DNA of 64,000 nt from Helichrysum umbraculigerum (GCA_949592205.1 CATIUR010000001.1:69235559-69299558); one strand, 5' to 3'. Counted from the stretch's first letter, positions 33,019-46,047 are shown. The notes: generated by a model not told the origin, from the letters alone. A program made the numbers and translations.

Positions 33019-36000
33019 ATGCCTCCTCGTCGTCAAATTACCCTTAGCGAAGCTGAGATCGCGGGAATAATTGCCCGCAGTGTGACCGAAGCCTTGGCTA
33101 CCCGAACACCACCCGGTAGCGAGGACACAGCAACCAATACTCCACCACCAAAACCTTGCTCCTATAAGGACTTTCTTAGCTGTAAACCGCTATACTTCAA
33201 GGGCACGGAAGGTGCCATTGGCTTAATCCGTTGGATTGAGCGCATGGAATCTGTTTTCAGTCTCTGCGATTGCACTGAGAACAACAAGGTCAAATTCGTT
33301 GCTTACACCTTTCAGGAAGGTGCACTCACGTGGTGGAAAACCCACGCAAACTCCGTAGGTCTTGAAGTTGCAAATCGACTTCCTTGGGCCGAACTGAAGA
33401 AGAGGCTGACAGAAAAGTACTGTCCTGAAGAGGAATTACACAGGCTGGAAGAAGAATTCTGGCACCTGACGGTGCAAGGAAATGATGTTGCTGAATATAC
33501 CACCAAGTTTCAGCAGTTTGCCTTATTATGCCCGGGTTTGGTCGAACCAGAAAGTAAGGGCATTAAGAGATACATTCGTGGACTTCCCGAGAACATCCAG
33601 GGCAACGTCGCCTCATCCAAACCAACTACTACTGAGAGTGCCATTCGATTGGCCCACGAACTCATGGCTCTAGTTGTCAGCCGTGAGACTTCCAACACCT
33701 CATCCTCTAACAACAACAAACGCAAATCCACTGAACACCACCACAGCTCCAACAAGAAAAACAACGCCATCCAAGTCTACAACACCAACTCTGAATCCAA
33801 CCGCAACTACACCAGGGACAGACCTTATTGTCCCAAGTGCAACTACCACCACTTTGGTCAGTGCAACCCCCCTTGCAACAACTGCAGGAGGTACGGGCAT
33901 TTGACTAAGGATTGCCGAGCCCCCAAATCCAACAACAACCCCTCTGACAAAAATGCCCGACAACCTAAGTCCTGCTACGAATGTGGAAACCCAGGACATT
34001 TTAGGGATTCTTGCCCAAAATTGAAGAATAAGGGCAGCAACAACAACAACCACCGCAACAACAACAACGTCAAAAGTAGCGCCTTCGTGATCAACTCAGG
34101 GGACGCCCGTCAGGACCCGAATGTGGTCACGGGTATGTTCCTCCTCAACAATTTAACTGCTTCTATTCTGTTTGATACTGGTGCCGATAGAAGTTTTATT
34201 TCCGATGAATTTTGCCCTCTACTTGACATCACACCTGTTGCTTTAGACGTTAAGTACACCGTAGAGCTAGCAAATGGCAAATTGATAGAAACAAATAGTG
34301 TGATACCTAATTGCACCTTAAATCTAGCAGACGAAACCTTCTCCATAGATCTTATGCCTGTTGAGATAGGAAGTTTCGATGTCATCGTAGGCATGGATTG
34401 GTTATCCAAACATCGCGCCGAAATCATCTGCTATGACAAAATTGTTCGCATACCTCTCACTGTCGGTAGAACCCTAGTCATACAGGGGGAGACCGGAGGG
34501 ACGAGGCTTAACATCATCTCTTGTCTTAAAACCCGGAAATTTCTGAGAAAGGGTTATCCATCAATCCTCGTGCACATCATGGAGAAAAAGTCGGAGGAGA
34601 AGCGACTTGAGGATGTTCCAATTGTTCGAGACTTTCCAGAAGTCTTTCCTGAGGAACTGCCTGGTCTACCACCACCAAGACAGGTTGAGTTCTCAATCGA
34701 TCTTGTACCAGGTGCTGCGCTTGTGGCCCGAGCACCATACCGTTTAGCTCCATCCGAACTTCAGGAGCTGTCCACCCAGTTACAGGAACTCCTGGAACGA
34801 GGGTTTATCAGGCCGAGTTCTTCACCTTGGGGAGCTCCGATCCTATTTGTTAAGAAGAAAGATGGTTCTTTTCGAATGTGTATCGACTATCGAGAGTTGA
34901 ACAAGTTAACTGTCAAGAACCGGTATCCACTCCCTCGAATCGATGACCTGTTCGACCAACTTCAAGGGTCGAGTTGTTATTCAAAGATTGATCTCCGATC
35001 CGGTTATCACCAATTGCGTGTTCGCGATGCCGATATTCCAAAAACCGCTTTCAGAACTCGTTACGGGCATTACGAATTCCAAGTGATGCCATTCGGCCTA
35101 ACCAATGCACCGGCTGTATTCATGGACCTTATGAATCGGGTGTGTAAACCTTACCTTGATAAGTTTGTCATTGTCTTCATCGATGACATCCTCATATATT
35201 CACGAAGCAAAGAAGAGCATGCGCAACACCTCAGAACCATCCTTGAACTACTTAAACACGAGGAGCTCTATGCCAAGTTCTCTAAGTGTGAGTTCTGGAT
35301 CAAAACCGTTCAATTCCTTGGTCACATGATTGACAGTCAGGGAATTCACGTTGACCCGTCAAAAATCGAGGCTATCAAAGACTGGCAATCGCCAACCACT
35401 CCGACCGAAGTACGGCAGTTTTTAGGACTGGCCGGATACTATCGACGATTCATTGAAAATTTCTCCAAGATAGCCATACCACTTACAACGCTGACCCAGA
35501 AAGACAAAAAGTTTGACTGGACTGATAAACAAGAATCGGCATTCCGACTCTTAAAGCAAAAGCTTTGCAGTGCTCCTATTCTATCATTACCCGAAGGCAC
35601 CGATGACTTCGTGGTATACTGCGATGCTTCTCATCAAGGTCTCGGTTGTGTGCTCATGCAACGAGACAAAGTCATAGCTTATGCTTCCCGACAGCTCAAG
35701 ATTCATGAAAAGAATTACACCACCCACGACCTCGAGCTAGGAGCTGTCGTTTTTGCCCTCAAAATCTGGAGACATTACCTTTATGGTACCAGATGTACAA
35801 TCTTTACCGACCATAAAAGCCTTCAACACATATTCGATCAGAAGGATCTTAACATGAGGCAACGTCGATGGGTCGAGTTGCTTACGGATTACGACTGCGA
35901 ACTCAAATATCATCCAGGCAAAGCAAATGTTGTTGCTGACGCCCTCAGTCGAAAAAAGCGAGTGAAACCACTTCGGGTTCGAGCCCTCAGTATGACCATT

Positions 36001-37464
36001 CACAACAATTTAAACATTCAAATTCTCACTGCTCAACTCGAAGCCTTAAAACCCGAAAATGTCAAAGATGAAGCCTTGCGGGGCATGGATAAACAATTCG
36101 AAATCAGACCTAACGGGATTAGGTATTTCTCAAACCGAATCTGGTTGCCTAAATTTGGGAACCTACTAGACTTGGTGATGGATGAAGCTCACAAGTCTAA
36201 ATATTCTATCCACCCGGGGTCCGATAAAATGTACCACGGTATCAAGGACTTCTACTGGTGGCCGAACATGAAATCTGAAATCGCCACCTATGTCAGCAAA
36301 TGCCTTACTTGCTCCAAAGTCAAAATCGAATATCAAAAACCTTCCGGTTTACTTCAACAACCCAGTCTTCCTGAATGGAAATGGGAACAAATTGCCATGG
36401 ATTTCATAACCAAACTACCCAAGTCATCGAGCGGTTGCGATACCATTTGGGTGATCGTGGATCGTCTCACAAAGTCTGCTCACTTCCTGGCAATCAAGGA
36501 ATCCGACAAAATGGAACGCCTCACCAGAATCTACCTGAAGGAAATCGTGACCAAACACGGCGTTCCAATCTCAATTATCTCCGATAGAGATAGTCGTTTC
36601 ACTTCACAATTTTGGCAATCACTTCAAAAATCTCTGGGTACTCGACTTGATATGAGTACCACATACCATCCTCAAACCGACGGCCAAAGTGAACGAACCA
36701 TTCAAACACTGGAAGACATGCTACGGGCCTGCGTAGTAGACTTCGGTGTAAACTGGGAAAAACACCTACCATTGTGCGAGTTCTCGTACAACAACAGTTA
36801 TCATACCAGCATCAAAGCTGCACCGTTCGAGGCACTGTACGGTCGTAAGTGCCGGTCACCTATCTGTTGGACCGAGGTTGGGGATAGCCAACTCACAGGT
36901 CCAGAAATTATTCACGAGACGACCGAGAGGATCGTCGAAATTCAAAACAAGCTCAAGGCCGCGCGTGATCGTCAGAAAAGTTATGCTGACGTGAGACGCA
37001 AACCACTCGAGTTCCAAGTTGGGGATCGAGTACTACTCAAAGTATCGCCTTGGAAAGGCGTAATCCGATTTGGTAAACGAGGGAAGTTGAACCCCAGATA
37101 CATTGGACCATTCGAGATCCTTGAAAGGATTGGTCCAGTGGCATATTGATTGCAGCTGCCACCTGAACTCCGCAGCGTGCATCCCACTTTTCATGTTTCA
37201 AATCTGAATAAGTGTCTGTCTGATGAGACACTTATCATTCCACTCGACGAAATTCGAGTTGACGAGAAACTTCACTTCGTTGAGGAACCCGCCGAAATCA
37301 TGGACCGTGAGGTCAAACAACTTAAACAAAGTCGTATTCCCATCGTCAAAGTTAGGTGGAATTCGCGGCGCGGTCCGGAATTCACCTGGGAACGGGAAGA
37401 CCAAATGCGACTCAAGTATCCTCAACTTTTCAATGACTCCACCTCAAACACGACTTCAACATAA
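33019..37464 (+). CDS. Ty3 chromovirus gag-pol polyprotein, one in-frame stop
   Basis: It encodes the capsid protein and replication enzymes of the element. The start at 33019 (MPPRRQ) is typical of plant chromovirus gag, although an ATG at 32908 is also in frame. Residues below count from 33019. Gag has the LTWWKT motif near 110 and two CCHC zinc knuckles at about 286-299 and 319-332. Protease has DTGADRSF at about 386. RT spans roughly 560-740 with FIDDIL at 720-725. RNase H has YCDAS near 867. Integrase has an HHCC segment and a DDE triad at D1128, D1189 and E1225, followed by a GPY-like module. A TGA at 37147-37149 truncates the product at 1376 residues. The same frame continues to 37464 through a chromodomain-like segment (VKVRWNSRRGPEFTWERED). 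The rest is intact, so decay is recent. Confidence 0.95.
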
Positions 37465-37488
37465 ATTTCGGGACGAAATTCTTCTAAC

Positions 37489-37498
37489 AGGGGGAGAA
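37489..37498 (+). other. Polypurine tract
   Basis: AGGGGGAGAA directly precedes the 3' LTR, after the typical GGGACGAAATTC context. Confidence 0.9.
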
Positions 37499-40215
37499 TG
37501 TGACAACCGTCAATTTAGGACTAGAATTTAGTGCCTAAACAAGTATTAATACATGTAATTAGTTCTGTGTTAGGCTAATTAATGTATCAATTATTATATA
37601 TATTGTTGAATATATATCTACACAATGATGCGGTTTGTTTAAATCGTACGAGTTTCAAATCGAATGAACTTCGATACATTAAATACGGACGTTGGTGAAC
37701 AATTTATTTAAGTAATACAAGGATGATTAATAACGTTATCGTATTTAAAAATATTATGTCAATAATATTTCGTATCCAGATTTTATCAAACAATTAATAT
37801 TAACGCGAACCAGAATGTAACTTCGCAAACGAAACGAGACAATCCACCTTTTCTAATGTAATTATTAAATAGTTAGTAAAATACTTCAACAAAAATACTG
37901 AATAATTATTCGTATTTTAAAACGTATATTAAAACCGTAAAATAAATATTTAACGTTTGAACGACGGAGAAAACGAACACCGCACGGAGCAGGAAAAGCG
38001 GGGCGAAAATGAGAGTTAACCTCCCATCCCCACCATCTTTTCTTTCATTTCCCATTTCCTTTCTCTCTCTCCTCTCTTATTTTCTCTCTATCACCACCAT
38101 CTCCATAATCCATAAAAATCACAAAATAAATACACTAAACGACTTCAAATCATCATACTCGTTTGGAATAAAACGTTCACCACTTCGCGATCTACAATCC
38201 TATCTTTCCGGAATTTCATTTCGGCGATTTGTAAGTTTCCGACACAACTCCGAAAACTCTCGTTTTTAAGTTTTATAACTTGCTAGTTGTTTGTATAACC
38301 TTGTAATGTCCTAAAATGGGTTGGGTAAAAATATTATGTCGATCGATGGCCGGAAAATGCATTTTTGAGGTTGAAACTCCGATCAGACTCCGTACGTCGC
38401 ATTTGGCCTGGAGCAAATGCGACGCAGCGACTTACGTCGCACTATAACCCCAACGTCGCATATAGCGACGCAGCCTATTACGTCGCATTGAATTGCGACG
38501 TCGCACTTAGCGACGCAGACCCTTACGTCGCAGAAATCAACTACGTCGCCTATAGCGACGCCACGTACAACGTCGCATTAAATTGCGAAAGTCGCACTTA
38601 GCGACGCAGACCCTTACGTCGCAGAAATCAACTACGTCGCCTATAGCGACGCCACGTACAACGTCGCATTAAATTGCGAAAGTCGCACATAGCGACGCCG
38701 TGCCCAACGTCGCAGTCCGGATCTGCGACGTCGCACCCAACGTCGCACAAACCAGAACCTCAAAAACACAGATTTTTACTAAGTGTCGAGGCTCGAAATT
38801 TTATCACTTGATTTCACCCAAATTCAAGTCCGGATGCGTTTTTCCTTGAAACAATATAGTAGAAATAAAAATTTTCCAAGCTGACCTGGCAGCTCGACCC
38901 CAGCCAGGGGCTCTGCCCCTTGGACCCCGCCAGGGGCTGCCGCCCCTTGGACCCCGCTAACCAGGGGCGCTGCCCCCGGACCCCTGTACTTAGATTCTGT
39001 AAGCACATTTTTACAACAAAAATGTCAAACTTGTACAACTTCAAAACGCTTACACGATACAACTTTTCAATCATAATGAAAATTTACTTTTCAAGGTTAA
39101 CACGTCGAGACATAAGGAGAACATTAACATATTTAAATTCAAACAATCACCAACGGGCCGTATACATTTTCAAAACCTAATTCACAATCAAACAAGTAGT
39201 TGTAACTTGTATCAAGTCAATCAAACAAGTCGTAGTAACTTGTAACTATACAAACAACCAAATCGGGGTAATTTGGACATCAAGTTAAGCAAACAATTTC
39301 AATGGTAGTCTTTCGAGATAACGGTACAATTAATAACAATTCAAGTGTCGTGGACACATTCAGGTTTCAAGACTTTGGACACCAAATTACAGCTAATTAC
39401 CTCAAGTTTATTAAATTAAACACTTCAAGAATCAGGTGAGTTTCATGGCCCCATTTTCACTACTTTTACTAGGGGTGTGATATTACTACTTCATTTTGTT
39501 TTACAAGTAGAACGCAAGTGCCAAACTTCAAATACTACATGAGTTTCAAGCTAATCAATTTAAAGTCCTCCATAGCATAGTCTCTAGTATTTATAGCGTG
39601 AATGTTAGTATATGATATCATATGGGATTGACAATCCTCATCCGGGTTAGCACGCACTAACCGGTCAAACGGATGTATTAGCATTTGGGAAGACGAGTGT
39701 TGATTAGGCACTCGTAGGAGGCATTTCAAGTTAGGTTTCCTTAAGTGGGCCTGACAAATCAAGTTAAGCTCAGACTATGTGCTCATGGACAGTATAACTT
39801 TTATTTTGCTTAATTGCATTTTAAATTCAATATAAATCTTGCGGTTCTTACAACTATATATGGACATACAAACCTGTGAGCTCACCAGCGTTTTCGCTGA
39901 CCCATTTTAGTATTTATCACAGGTACCCCGCTGTAGGTTGGATGCACAAGCATGAACTATTAGCTCGAGTCAGCATTCATACAACTAGAGATTTGATTGC
40001 ATTATTATATTTTGTAAAAGTAATTATGCTATGAAATCTCTCAATTTCAGAAATCGAGCTAATGTAACAATATTTTGATGTAAACATTTACTTTATCTAT
40101 ACAAGTTTAAAACGACGCATATAGTGGTCGTTCATTATATCTTATGTGCTTTGTATATTGATTAGTGACACCCAAATCGAGCTTCCGCAAATCAATCAAA
40201 TTTGGGGGTGTCACA
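37499..40215 (+). repeat. 3' LTR of the full-length Ty3 element
   Basis: 2717 bp, near-identical to 29896-32562, with about 50 extra bases at 38770-38819 that include AAGTGTCGAGGCTCG. Confidence 0.95.
38392..38752. repeat. ACGTCGCA/TGCGACG cassette, 3' LTR
   Basis: Same array as 30789-31148 with the 91-bp duplicated unit. Two half-sites mutated in the 5' LTR copy are intact here (GCGACG at 38465 and CGTCGCATT at about 38662). Confidence 0.9.
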
Positions 40216-41532
40216 CCAACATGCAATTATTAGGAAATAGTAAGTGTTATTTCGATCATCTGTATATTTGTCCACTTTAAATTTACTTGACATATTTAAA
40301 GCACCTTTTATAAAAATTAGTTCAAGACGATCATCGGTATTGTTTGTCCACTTAAACATATTACATCCGTATCTTGAGCTAACCTTTATTGTTGATATGA
40401 ATATTAATTTTGTGAAAGCTATTGTACGATATACTGATAAACTTTAGTAAAAGGTATAACGCTGCGTAGTTTACCAACAAGGTAGAGATTACAAGACAAA
40501 GTTTATCTCGGCTATCTCGTAACATACACTTGACCTTTTAATTTAGGCATACATCAAACCTATTATGAAGATACTAGTGGCCCTAGATCTGTACTTAGTA
40601 CAACAGAGGAGTATGAACAAAACAAGTTTGAGACTATTTGCATAACTAATGGATTCAGGTCTGTACGTGAGTACAACAATAGTCACCATTAGTTAGGCTA
40701 ATAATCATATTATTAATATATGCCAATTTTGCACTTACATAATAATTATGACATCTTATGGTAGTACGTTCATTCATCAATTAAGACTTATATCATACAT
40801 AATATAACAGTTTTCACAAAGTAATAGACAAGTTTTGATATTACTTCTTACTCACTCACAGACCGGTGTGTCTCATGCCTACCGATACATCATATAATGA
40901 AACCAATGTTTATAAAAGCTGTTGTAAATATGTCAGATAAACCTACTGACACATCCAATATAAACATTAAAATTCCATTTTGTGCATGTCACATGATGTA
41001 CTATCATATCCCAAGTTGTTTACAGACACAACCCATCGTCTTTTCAAGAATTAAGAATCTTGCTGTTCACATTTCTGATCCAAATAATCAGAATTTTTAA
41101 AATTACTCCCCCTGAAGAGCAAATTCTTTTCGCAACTCTAAGTCAAAGGTACTCCCCTTAAACATTAAACATATGTTTTTGTATTTTTTTAGTTTAACAA
41201 ATTTCGCAACATTGCATTTCTTTGATACTAAACAGTACAAAAAATGGTTGTTGCATAACTAACAAATAAAAATAGATAATCATCAAAATCACATATCAAG
41301 TCAAGTCAAATGCATTTTAGCACTTTTACCACCTCGTATCTTCAGAAATTTCATCCATCCAATCACAAATCATCACACATAACATCAAAGCCCTATTAGC
41401 ATTTCTCCATTAGCAAGACTTATATTTTAAGGTTTATGTATGTATGACCCAGTCTCGCTAAGCCACATTAGTCTCAAGTCTTGAAGTACTAGCATCACCT
41501 GAAAAGAAATGCTAAAATATATATCTATAGCA
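40216..41532 (-). other. Copia noncoding internal region, right piece
   Basis: It starts with the CCAAC target copy, then is homologous to 42425-43600 as far as about 41395. From there to the primer site it is different sequence, presumably 5' leader. Gag and pol are missing between the two, so this unit is a deletion derivative. GGGGGAG-type purine runs recur on the minus strand near 41100-41160. Confidence 0.7.
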
Positions 41533-41544
41533 TCGCTGATACCA
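41533..41544 (-). other. Primer-binding site next to Copia LTR B
   Basis: Minus-strand TGGTATCAGCGA matches the initiator tRNA-Met complement for 9-10 bases, 2 bp from the LTR edge. Confidence 0.7.
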
Positions 41545-41774
41545 GTTGATAGTCCCGTACGTAGGATCTGATCGGATCGTTTGATCAATTGCTAGTGCGG
41601 AATCCAAACAGTTGAATAATGAACGTATTGATCGAATCAAACACTTCTATAACGTTTTCTTTGTATTCACAATTGAAGTATATATGTTACAACCTCTCAA
41701 ACTCTGCCTCTCACACACAAAAACGCCTCACCATATGTCTCTCAAAAGTCCCCCCTAAAACTGATCTCTAACTC

Positions 41775-41786
41775 GTATATATATAC
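41775..41786 (-). promoter_or_regulatory. TATA box of Copia LTR B
   Basis: Minus-strand GTATATATATAC lies about 15 bp past the cassette in the element's sense. Confidence 0.6.
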
Positions 41787-41800
41787 CTAACCAGCAGCTC

Positions 41801-41850
41801 TAGCGACACTAGCCAAGTGTCGCTAATAGCGACACTGACCAAGTGTCGCC
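41801..41850. repeat. GCGACACT/AGTGTCGC cassette in Copia LTR B
   Basis: Two perfect inverted pairs with 5-bp spacers, immediately upstream of the TATA box. The arms match those of LTR A although the rest of the LTR middle is diverged. Confidence 0.9.
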
Positions 41851-41987
41851 TAAACACACTTAGTCATTTCTATATTCACTATTTTCATACACTTTTCTCT
41901 CTATTACATATTGACAAATATCCAGACTAATTGACTTTGACACGTATATATGTTGACCAACTAACTGACACACAAAATGCACCAACA

Positions 41988-43705
41988 AACTCCCCCATGT
42001 CAGCAGCTTGGTCAAATAAGTCTTCAATTAGTCTTAACCAACAAACTTCTTTCATATCTTCAACAATCAGAAACTCCCCCATTGGGATAGCATGGTCTTC
42101 AGAAAAATCTTGATGTCCAGATTCATGTGATTGACACACATTTATCATATAATAAGATCTTCAAACTCTGTGACCATCTCTCAATCAACAATAGCTTCTC
42201 CAATAGAATTTTTCTTCACAGTCTTTGAAGAATAACCGACATCCTTTACATCTTCAATATTTGACTTTAGCAAGATATGTGATATTTGAAGAAAATAACA
42301 TAGAAATAAAATTTTTTTGTATTTTTTTTCATAAATGAAGAGTAAATAATACATAAAAATAAAGATTAGAATAAGTTGGGGATTGGATTGTTTTGGGTCT
42401 ACTTAGAGATCATATCAGGCCAACATGCAATTATTAGGAAATAGTAAGTGTTATTTCGATCATCAGTATACGTGTCCACTTTAAATTTACTTAGCATGCT
42501 TAAAACACCTTTTATAAAAACTATTTCAAGACGATTATCGGTATTGTTTATCCACCTAAACATGTTACATCCGTATCTGTGAGCTAACCTTTATTGTAAG
42601 TATGAATATTAATTTTGTGAAACATATTATATGATACTGATAAATTTTAGTAAAACACATAACGCTGCAAATTTTACAAATAAGGTAGAGATTACAAGAC
42701 CAAGTTTATCTCGGCTATCTTGTAATATACACTTGATCTTTAAATTTAGGCATACATCAAACCTATTATGAAGATACTAGTGGCCCCAGATCTGTACTTA
42801 GTACAACAGAGGGTCCCTTAGTATGAACAAAACAAGTTTGAGACTATTTGCATAACTAATGGATTCAGGTCTGTACGTGAGTACAACAATAGTCACCATT
42901 AGTTAAGCTAATAATCATATTATTACTATATGCCAATTTTGCATGTACATAATAATTATGACAGCGTATGGTAGTACCTTCATTCATCAATTAAGACTTA
43001 TGTCATACATCATATAACTGTTTTCACAAAGTAATATACAAGTTTTAATATTACTTCATACTCACTCAGAGACCGGTGTGTATCATGCCTACCAATACAT
43101 CATATGATGAAGCTAATGTTTATAAAAGCTGTGTTAAATATGCCAGATAAACCTATTGACACATCAAACATAAACCTTAAAATTTCCATTTTTATGCATG
43201 TCACCCGATGTACTATCATATCCCAAGTTATTTACAGACACAACCCATCATCTTTTCAAGAATTAAGAATCTTGCTGCTCACATTTCTGATCCAAATAAT
43301 TAGAATTTTTTTAATTTTTAAAATTACTCCCCCTGAACAGTAAATTCTTTTCGCAATTCTAAGTCAAATGTACTCCCCTTAAACATAAAACATATATTTT
43401 TGTATTTTTTTTTTAATTTAACAAATTTTGCAACATTGCATTTATTTGATACTAAAAAGTACAAAGAATGGCTGTTGCATTGTTAACAAGTAAAAATATC
43501 AAAGTTCCAAAATCACATATCGAGTCAAGTCAAATGCCTTTTAGCACTTTTACCACCTCGTATCTTTATAAATTTCATCCATCCAATCACAAATAATCAT
43601 ACATAACCACCTTGAAAACAACCTTCCAACAGTATACACATCCTTGCAGTCACTAAAAATATAAGCTATTAAGAAGCTGACTGCATTACCACAAACATAC
43701 AAACA
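41988..43705 (-). other. Copia 3' noncoding region of the gag-bearing unit
   Basis: About 1.7 kb between the gag stop and LTR B, homologous to the internal region of the LTR A unit up to about 43600. No protease, integrase, RT or RNase H is present. It shows no insertion where the other unit has the Ty3 element, giving a pre-insertion reference. Confidence 0.75.
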
Positions 43706-44155
43706 TTAGTTCTTATGGGACACCCAAGCCTTGATAGACTTGGGTTGTCCAAAATCATCCATAACCATCACATCAATAAGTTTATGATATTTTAAAAACC
43801 CAGAAGATTTATTTATTGATGTGCTGTTTATGGATTTAGCTTTCCAAACCCGTTGAGGTTCGGATGATTTGTTTTCAACAATGTTGTGCTTTTGAACTTG
43901 AGGTCTACTAGGCACAACTTTGTTTACTCTTTCCACTGGTTTAGAAGAAGAGGATGCACAACTAGATACAGGCGAATACGAACCACGCCGTGAAAAAGAT
44001 TTTGAAAAAGAATTCCTAAAAGAAGAAGTTCTTGGCATTCCTCTACCAAACCTATCTAGGGATAATAACCTACAATCCCTAATTACATGTCCTTGTTGTC
44101 CACAACGGAAAAAAGAACGTCGTTCAACATACGATCTATTCCAATGGTTACCCAT
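43706..44155 (-). pseudogene. SIRE-type Copia gag, C-terminal part
   Basis: Continuation of the gag at 55819-57331 after the nested element. It holds a second zinc knuckle in which the first cysteine position is phenylalanine (FFRCGQQGHVIRDC), a Ser/Arg-rich linker, and a C-terminus containing VWKAKS and GQPKSIKAWV motifs that in autonomous relatives lead into protease. Here the frame simply stops at 43706. The boundary with the nested element is the CCCAT target copy at 44151-44155. Confidence 0.8.
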
Positions 44156-46047
44156 TGATGTGATGAATCTAGTCTTAAAATTTATCGTTGAAAATATGAA
44201 CAAGAAAGTACCGAGCTAGACCAAAACACAACCGGGCAGTGGACCCTGTCGTGTGGTAGTATAGTTTGGTAAGTTCGGGTTCGAACACAGGGAATGTGAG
44301 TTTAAGAATTATATTCAAGTGCAAGCAATTTATACAGAAAAGTAAATGTGGGGATTTTGTGACCGAATTGTCACGATGCTTATCAACTACAATCTTTGAT
44401 TAATCTAGGCAGGTGGACTCTTTAGAGTCAAAGTGATTGATTTGGAACTTTCAAATATTAAAAACAATGATTGCTTGGACTATTTCACTAGTGATTTCGG
44501 GGTGTAGAATTATAACCGGTTAAAACATATGCTAAATGGTAACATTCATCAAACCTAAGCTCAAAGTTCTCTGAGACCTAAAGTTCAACTTCAATCAACA
44601 AACCTATGATTTAATCAAGTAACAGACGTTCGCCATTGTTACAAACTTACACAACTTAGCTAAATCATTTGACACATTCCAAAATTACATTCGCAATTTT
44701 GATCAATCATTCATAGACAAATAATTAATAGCAATTTACTAGGTTGAAAACGTTCGCTATATCAATTAGTAAATTACCAAATGGTTAAATTCTAGTGATT
44801 AAGCTAAATCACACAAGGTTCTCCGATTAAACATAAATTTAAATTTGTGAGTTTGCAAATCATCCACACGACAAACATTCGCTATAATCGTTAACTTGTA
44901 TATATTTCACTAGTGTTGTCACAATCATCAAATGCTTTGATCCACAAATGACAAATAACTTATTAAGGTATTTTTACTAAACAAAGAACATTCGCTATAA
45001 TCGTTTAGCTATAATGCCTAAAGTTCATAACAATAACTAAATAAATACATACAAATCCATGGATGATTCACAAACTCAAGCATAAATTAACATCCAAAAT
45101 ATACACCCCTAATCATCTAGTTATTTCATCCAAGCAAACACAATGGTAACTAGCCACACATAATCACAATCATCAAGCAAAAATCATAAACACTAAACAA
45201 ATCCATAAAATAACTTGAAATTAGATTGAATCGAAATTATACCAAATTTGTTACACAATTGTTCCAAATGATGTTTGCTCGATGTTTCCCTCACAAATTC
45301 CTAGCTAAATCCTTGCGAAAATGTGAAGTAAAATGGTGATTTTGGTTTGGTGAAAATGGAGTAAATATGAGATGGTGAAGGGAGTAAATGTGGGTAAGTT
45401 AATGAGGAAGGAAGATGGAAGTGAGAAGTGTAAAAAAAATAGAGTAAAGTGGATGGAAGATGATGAATATGGTGATTGATTATGAAGCTCCGAACCAAAC
45501 ACCCCATATTCATATTTTATTTTATTTTATTTTTCTTAATTTGAAAAAACGGATGGGGAAAAACGGTTGGCATTAAATGCCAACCAATCAGAAACGGACA
45601 GCTCATCAACCACCATACCTATCACTCAGATCGACACATAGCCGATCGGCTTAACATGACCAGCCGATCGGCTCTTCATGACCAGCCGATCGGCTCACGA
45701 GATCCAGCAGATCGGCTTCTTCAGAATATCAGTCCAAACTCCAAACGAGGCAAAGTTCTGCAACGGAAATTCACTGAACAAACCGATCTGCTAAGTTTAG
45801 CAGATCGGCTATAGCACATGAACCTATCGGCTAATGATGAAGCCGATCGGCTAGACCAAATTTCCAGCTCAGCCAACTTTTGATCCAAACTTCACCAATT
45901 CCACACCAAATCGCATGCGTTTCCAGCTTTTCACCTGAAATGGATTTCCAAACAAAATAAGTATCAAAAGTTCTCGAAATCCACTAAAATACAAATGCAA
46001 AACAGCGATATCGCGATATATTTATATAGACAAAATGAGCGATATCA
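44156..46047 (-). repeat. LTR1 (3' end) of the tandem element
   Basis: In element sense it runs TGATATCGC... to ...CATCACATCA. U3 holds the AGCCGATCGGCT cassette (45650-45852), then a TATA-like ATATGAATATGG (about 45505), then a CT-rich leader. Confidence 0.9.
45650..45852. repeat. AGCCGATCGGCT palindrome cassette, LTR1
   Basis: Perfect 12-bp palindromes at 45650, near 45673 and near 45693, a GATCGGCT half-site, a long inverted pair (CCGATCTGCT-5 bp-AGCAGATCGG, near 45782-45808), and a final palindrome at about 45841-45852. One copy reads CCTATCGGCT in this LTR. Confidence 0.9.

Larger units (their letters stand above)
29896..40215 (+). mobile_element. Full-length Ty3/Gypsy chromovirus (Tekay-like)
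   Basis: 5' LTR 29896-32562, primer site 32566, gag-pol 33019-37464, polypurine tract 37489-37498 and 3' LTR 37499-40215, with the target CCAAC at 29891-29895 and 40216-40220. By eye the LTRs differ by about a dozen substitutions and one indel of roughly 50 bp, so the insertion is recent. The gag-protease-RT-RNase H-integrase order, the GPY-like module, a chromodomain-like C-terminus and the long LTRs suggest the Tekay lineage. Confidence 0.95.
41547..41987 (-). repeat. LTR B of the SIRE-type Copia
   Basis: It is 441 bp with the same termini as LTR A (TGTTGGTGC... to ...GGACTATCA) but a much diverged middle. It is flanked by a primer site on the left and ATGGGGGAGTT on the right, so it serves as the 5' LTR of one unit and the 3' LTR of the next. 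TATA (minus strand) is at 41775-41786. Confidence 0.8.

Noticed and set aside
33312..37531. Multiple open frames in other frames across the chromovirus gag-pol
   Set aside because: They are shadows of the strongly supported gag-pol frame.
45301..45513. Minus-strand open frames in the tandem-element LTRs (also near 50186 and 55073)
   Set aside because: They are low-complexity translations of the CT-rich leader just after the TATA-like box and repeat only because the LTR repeats.
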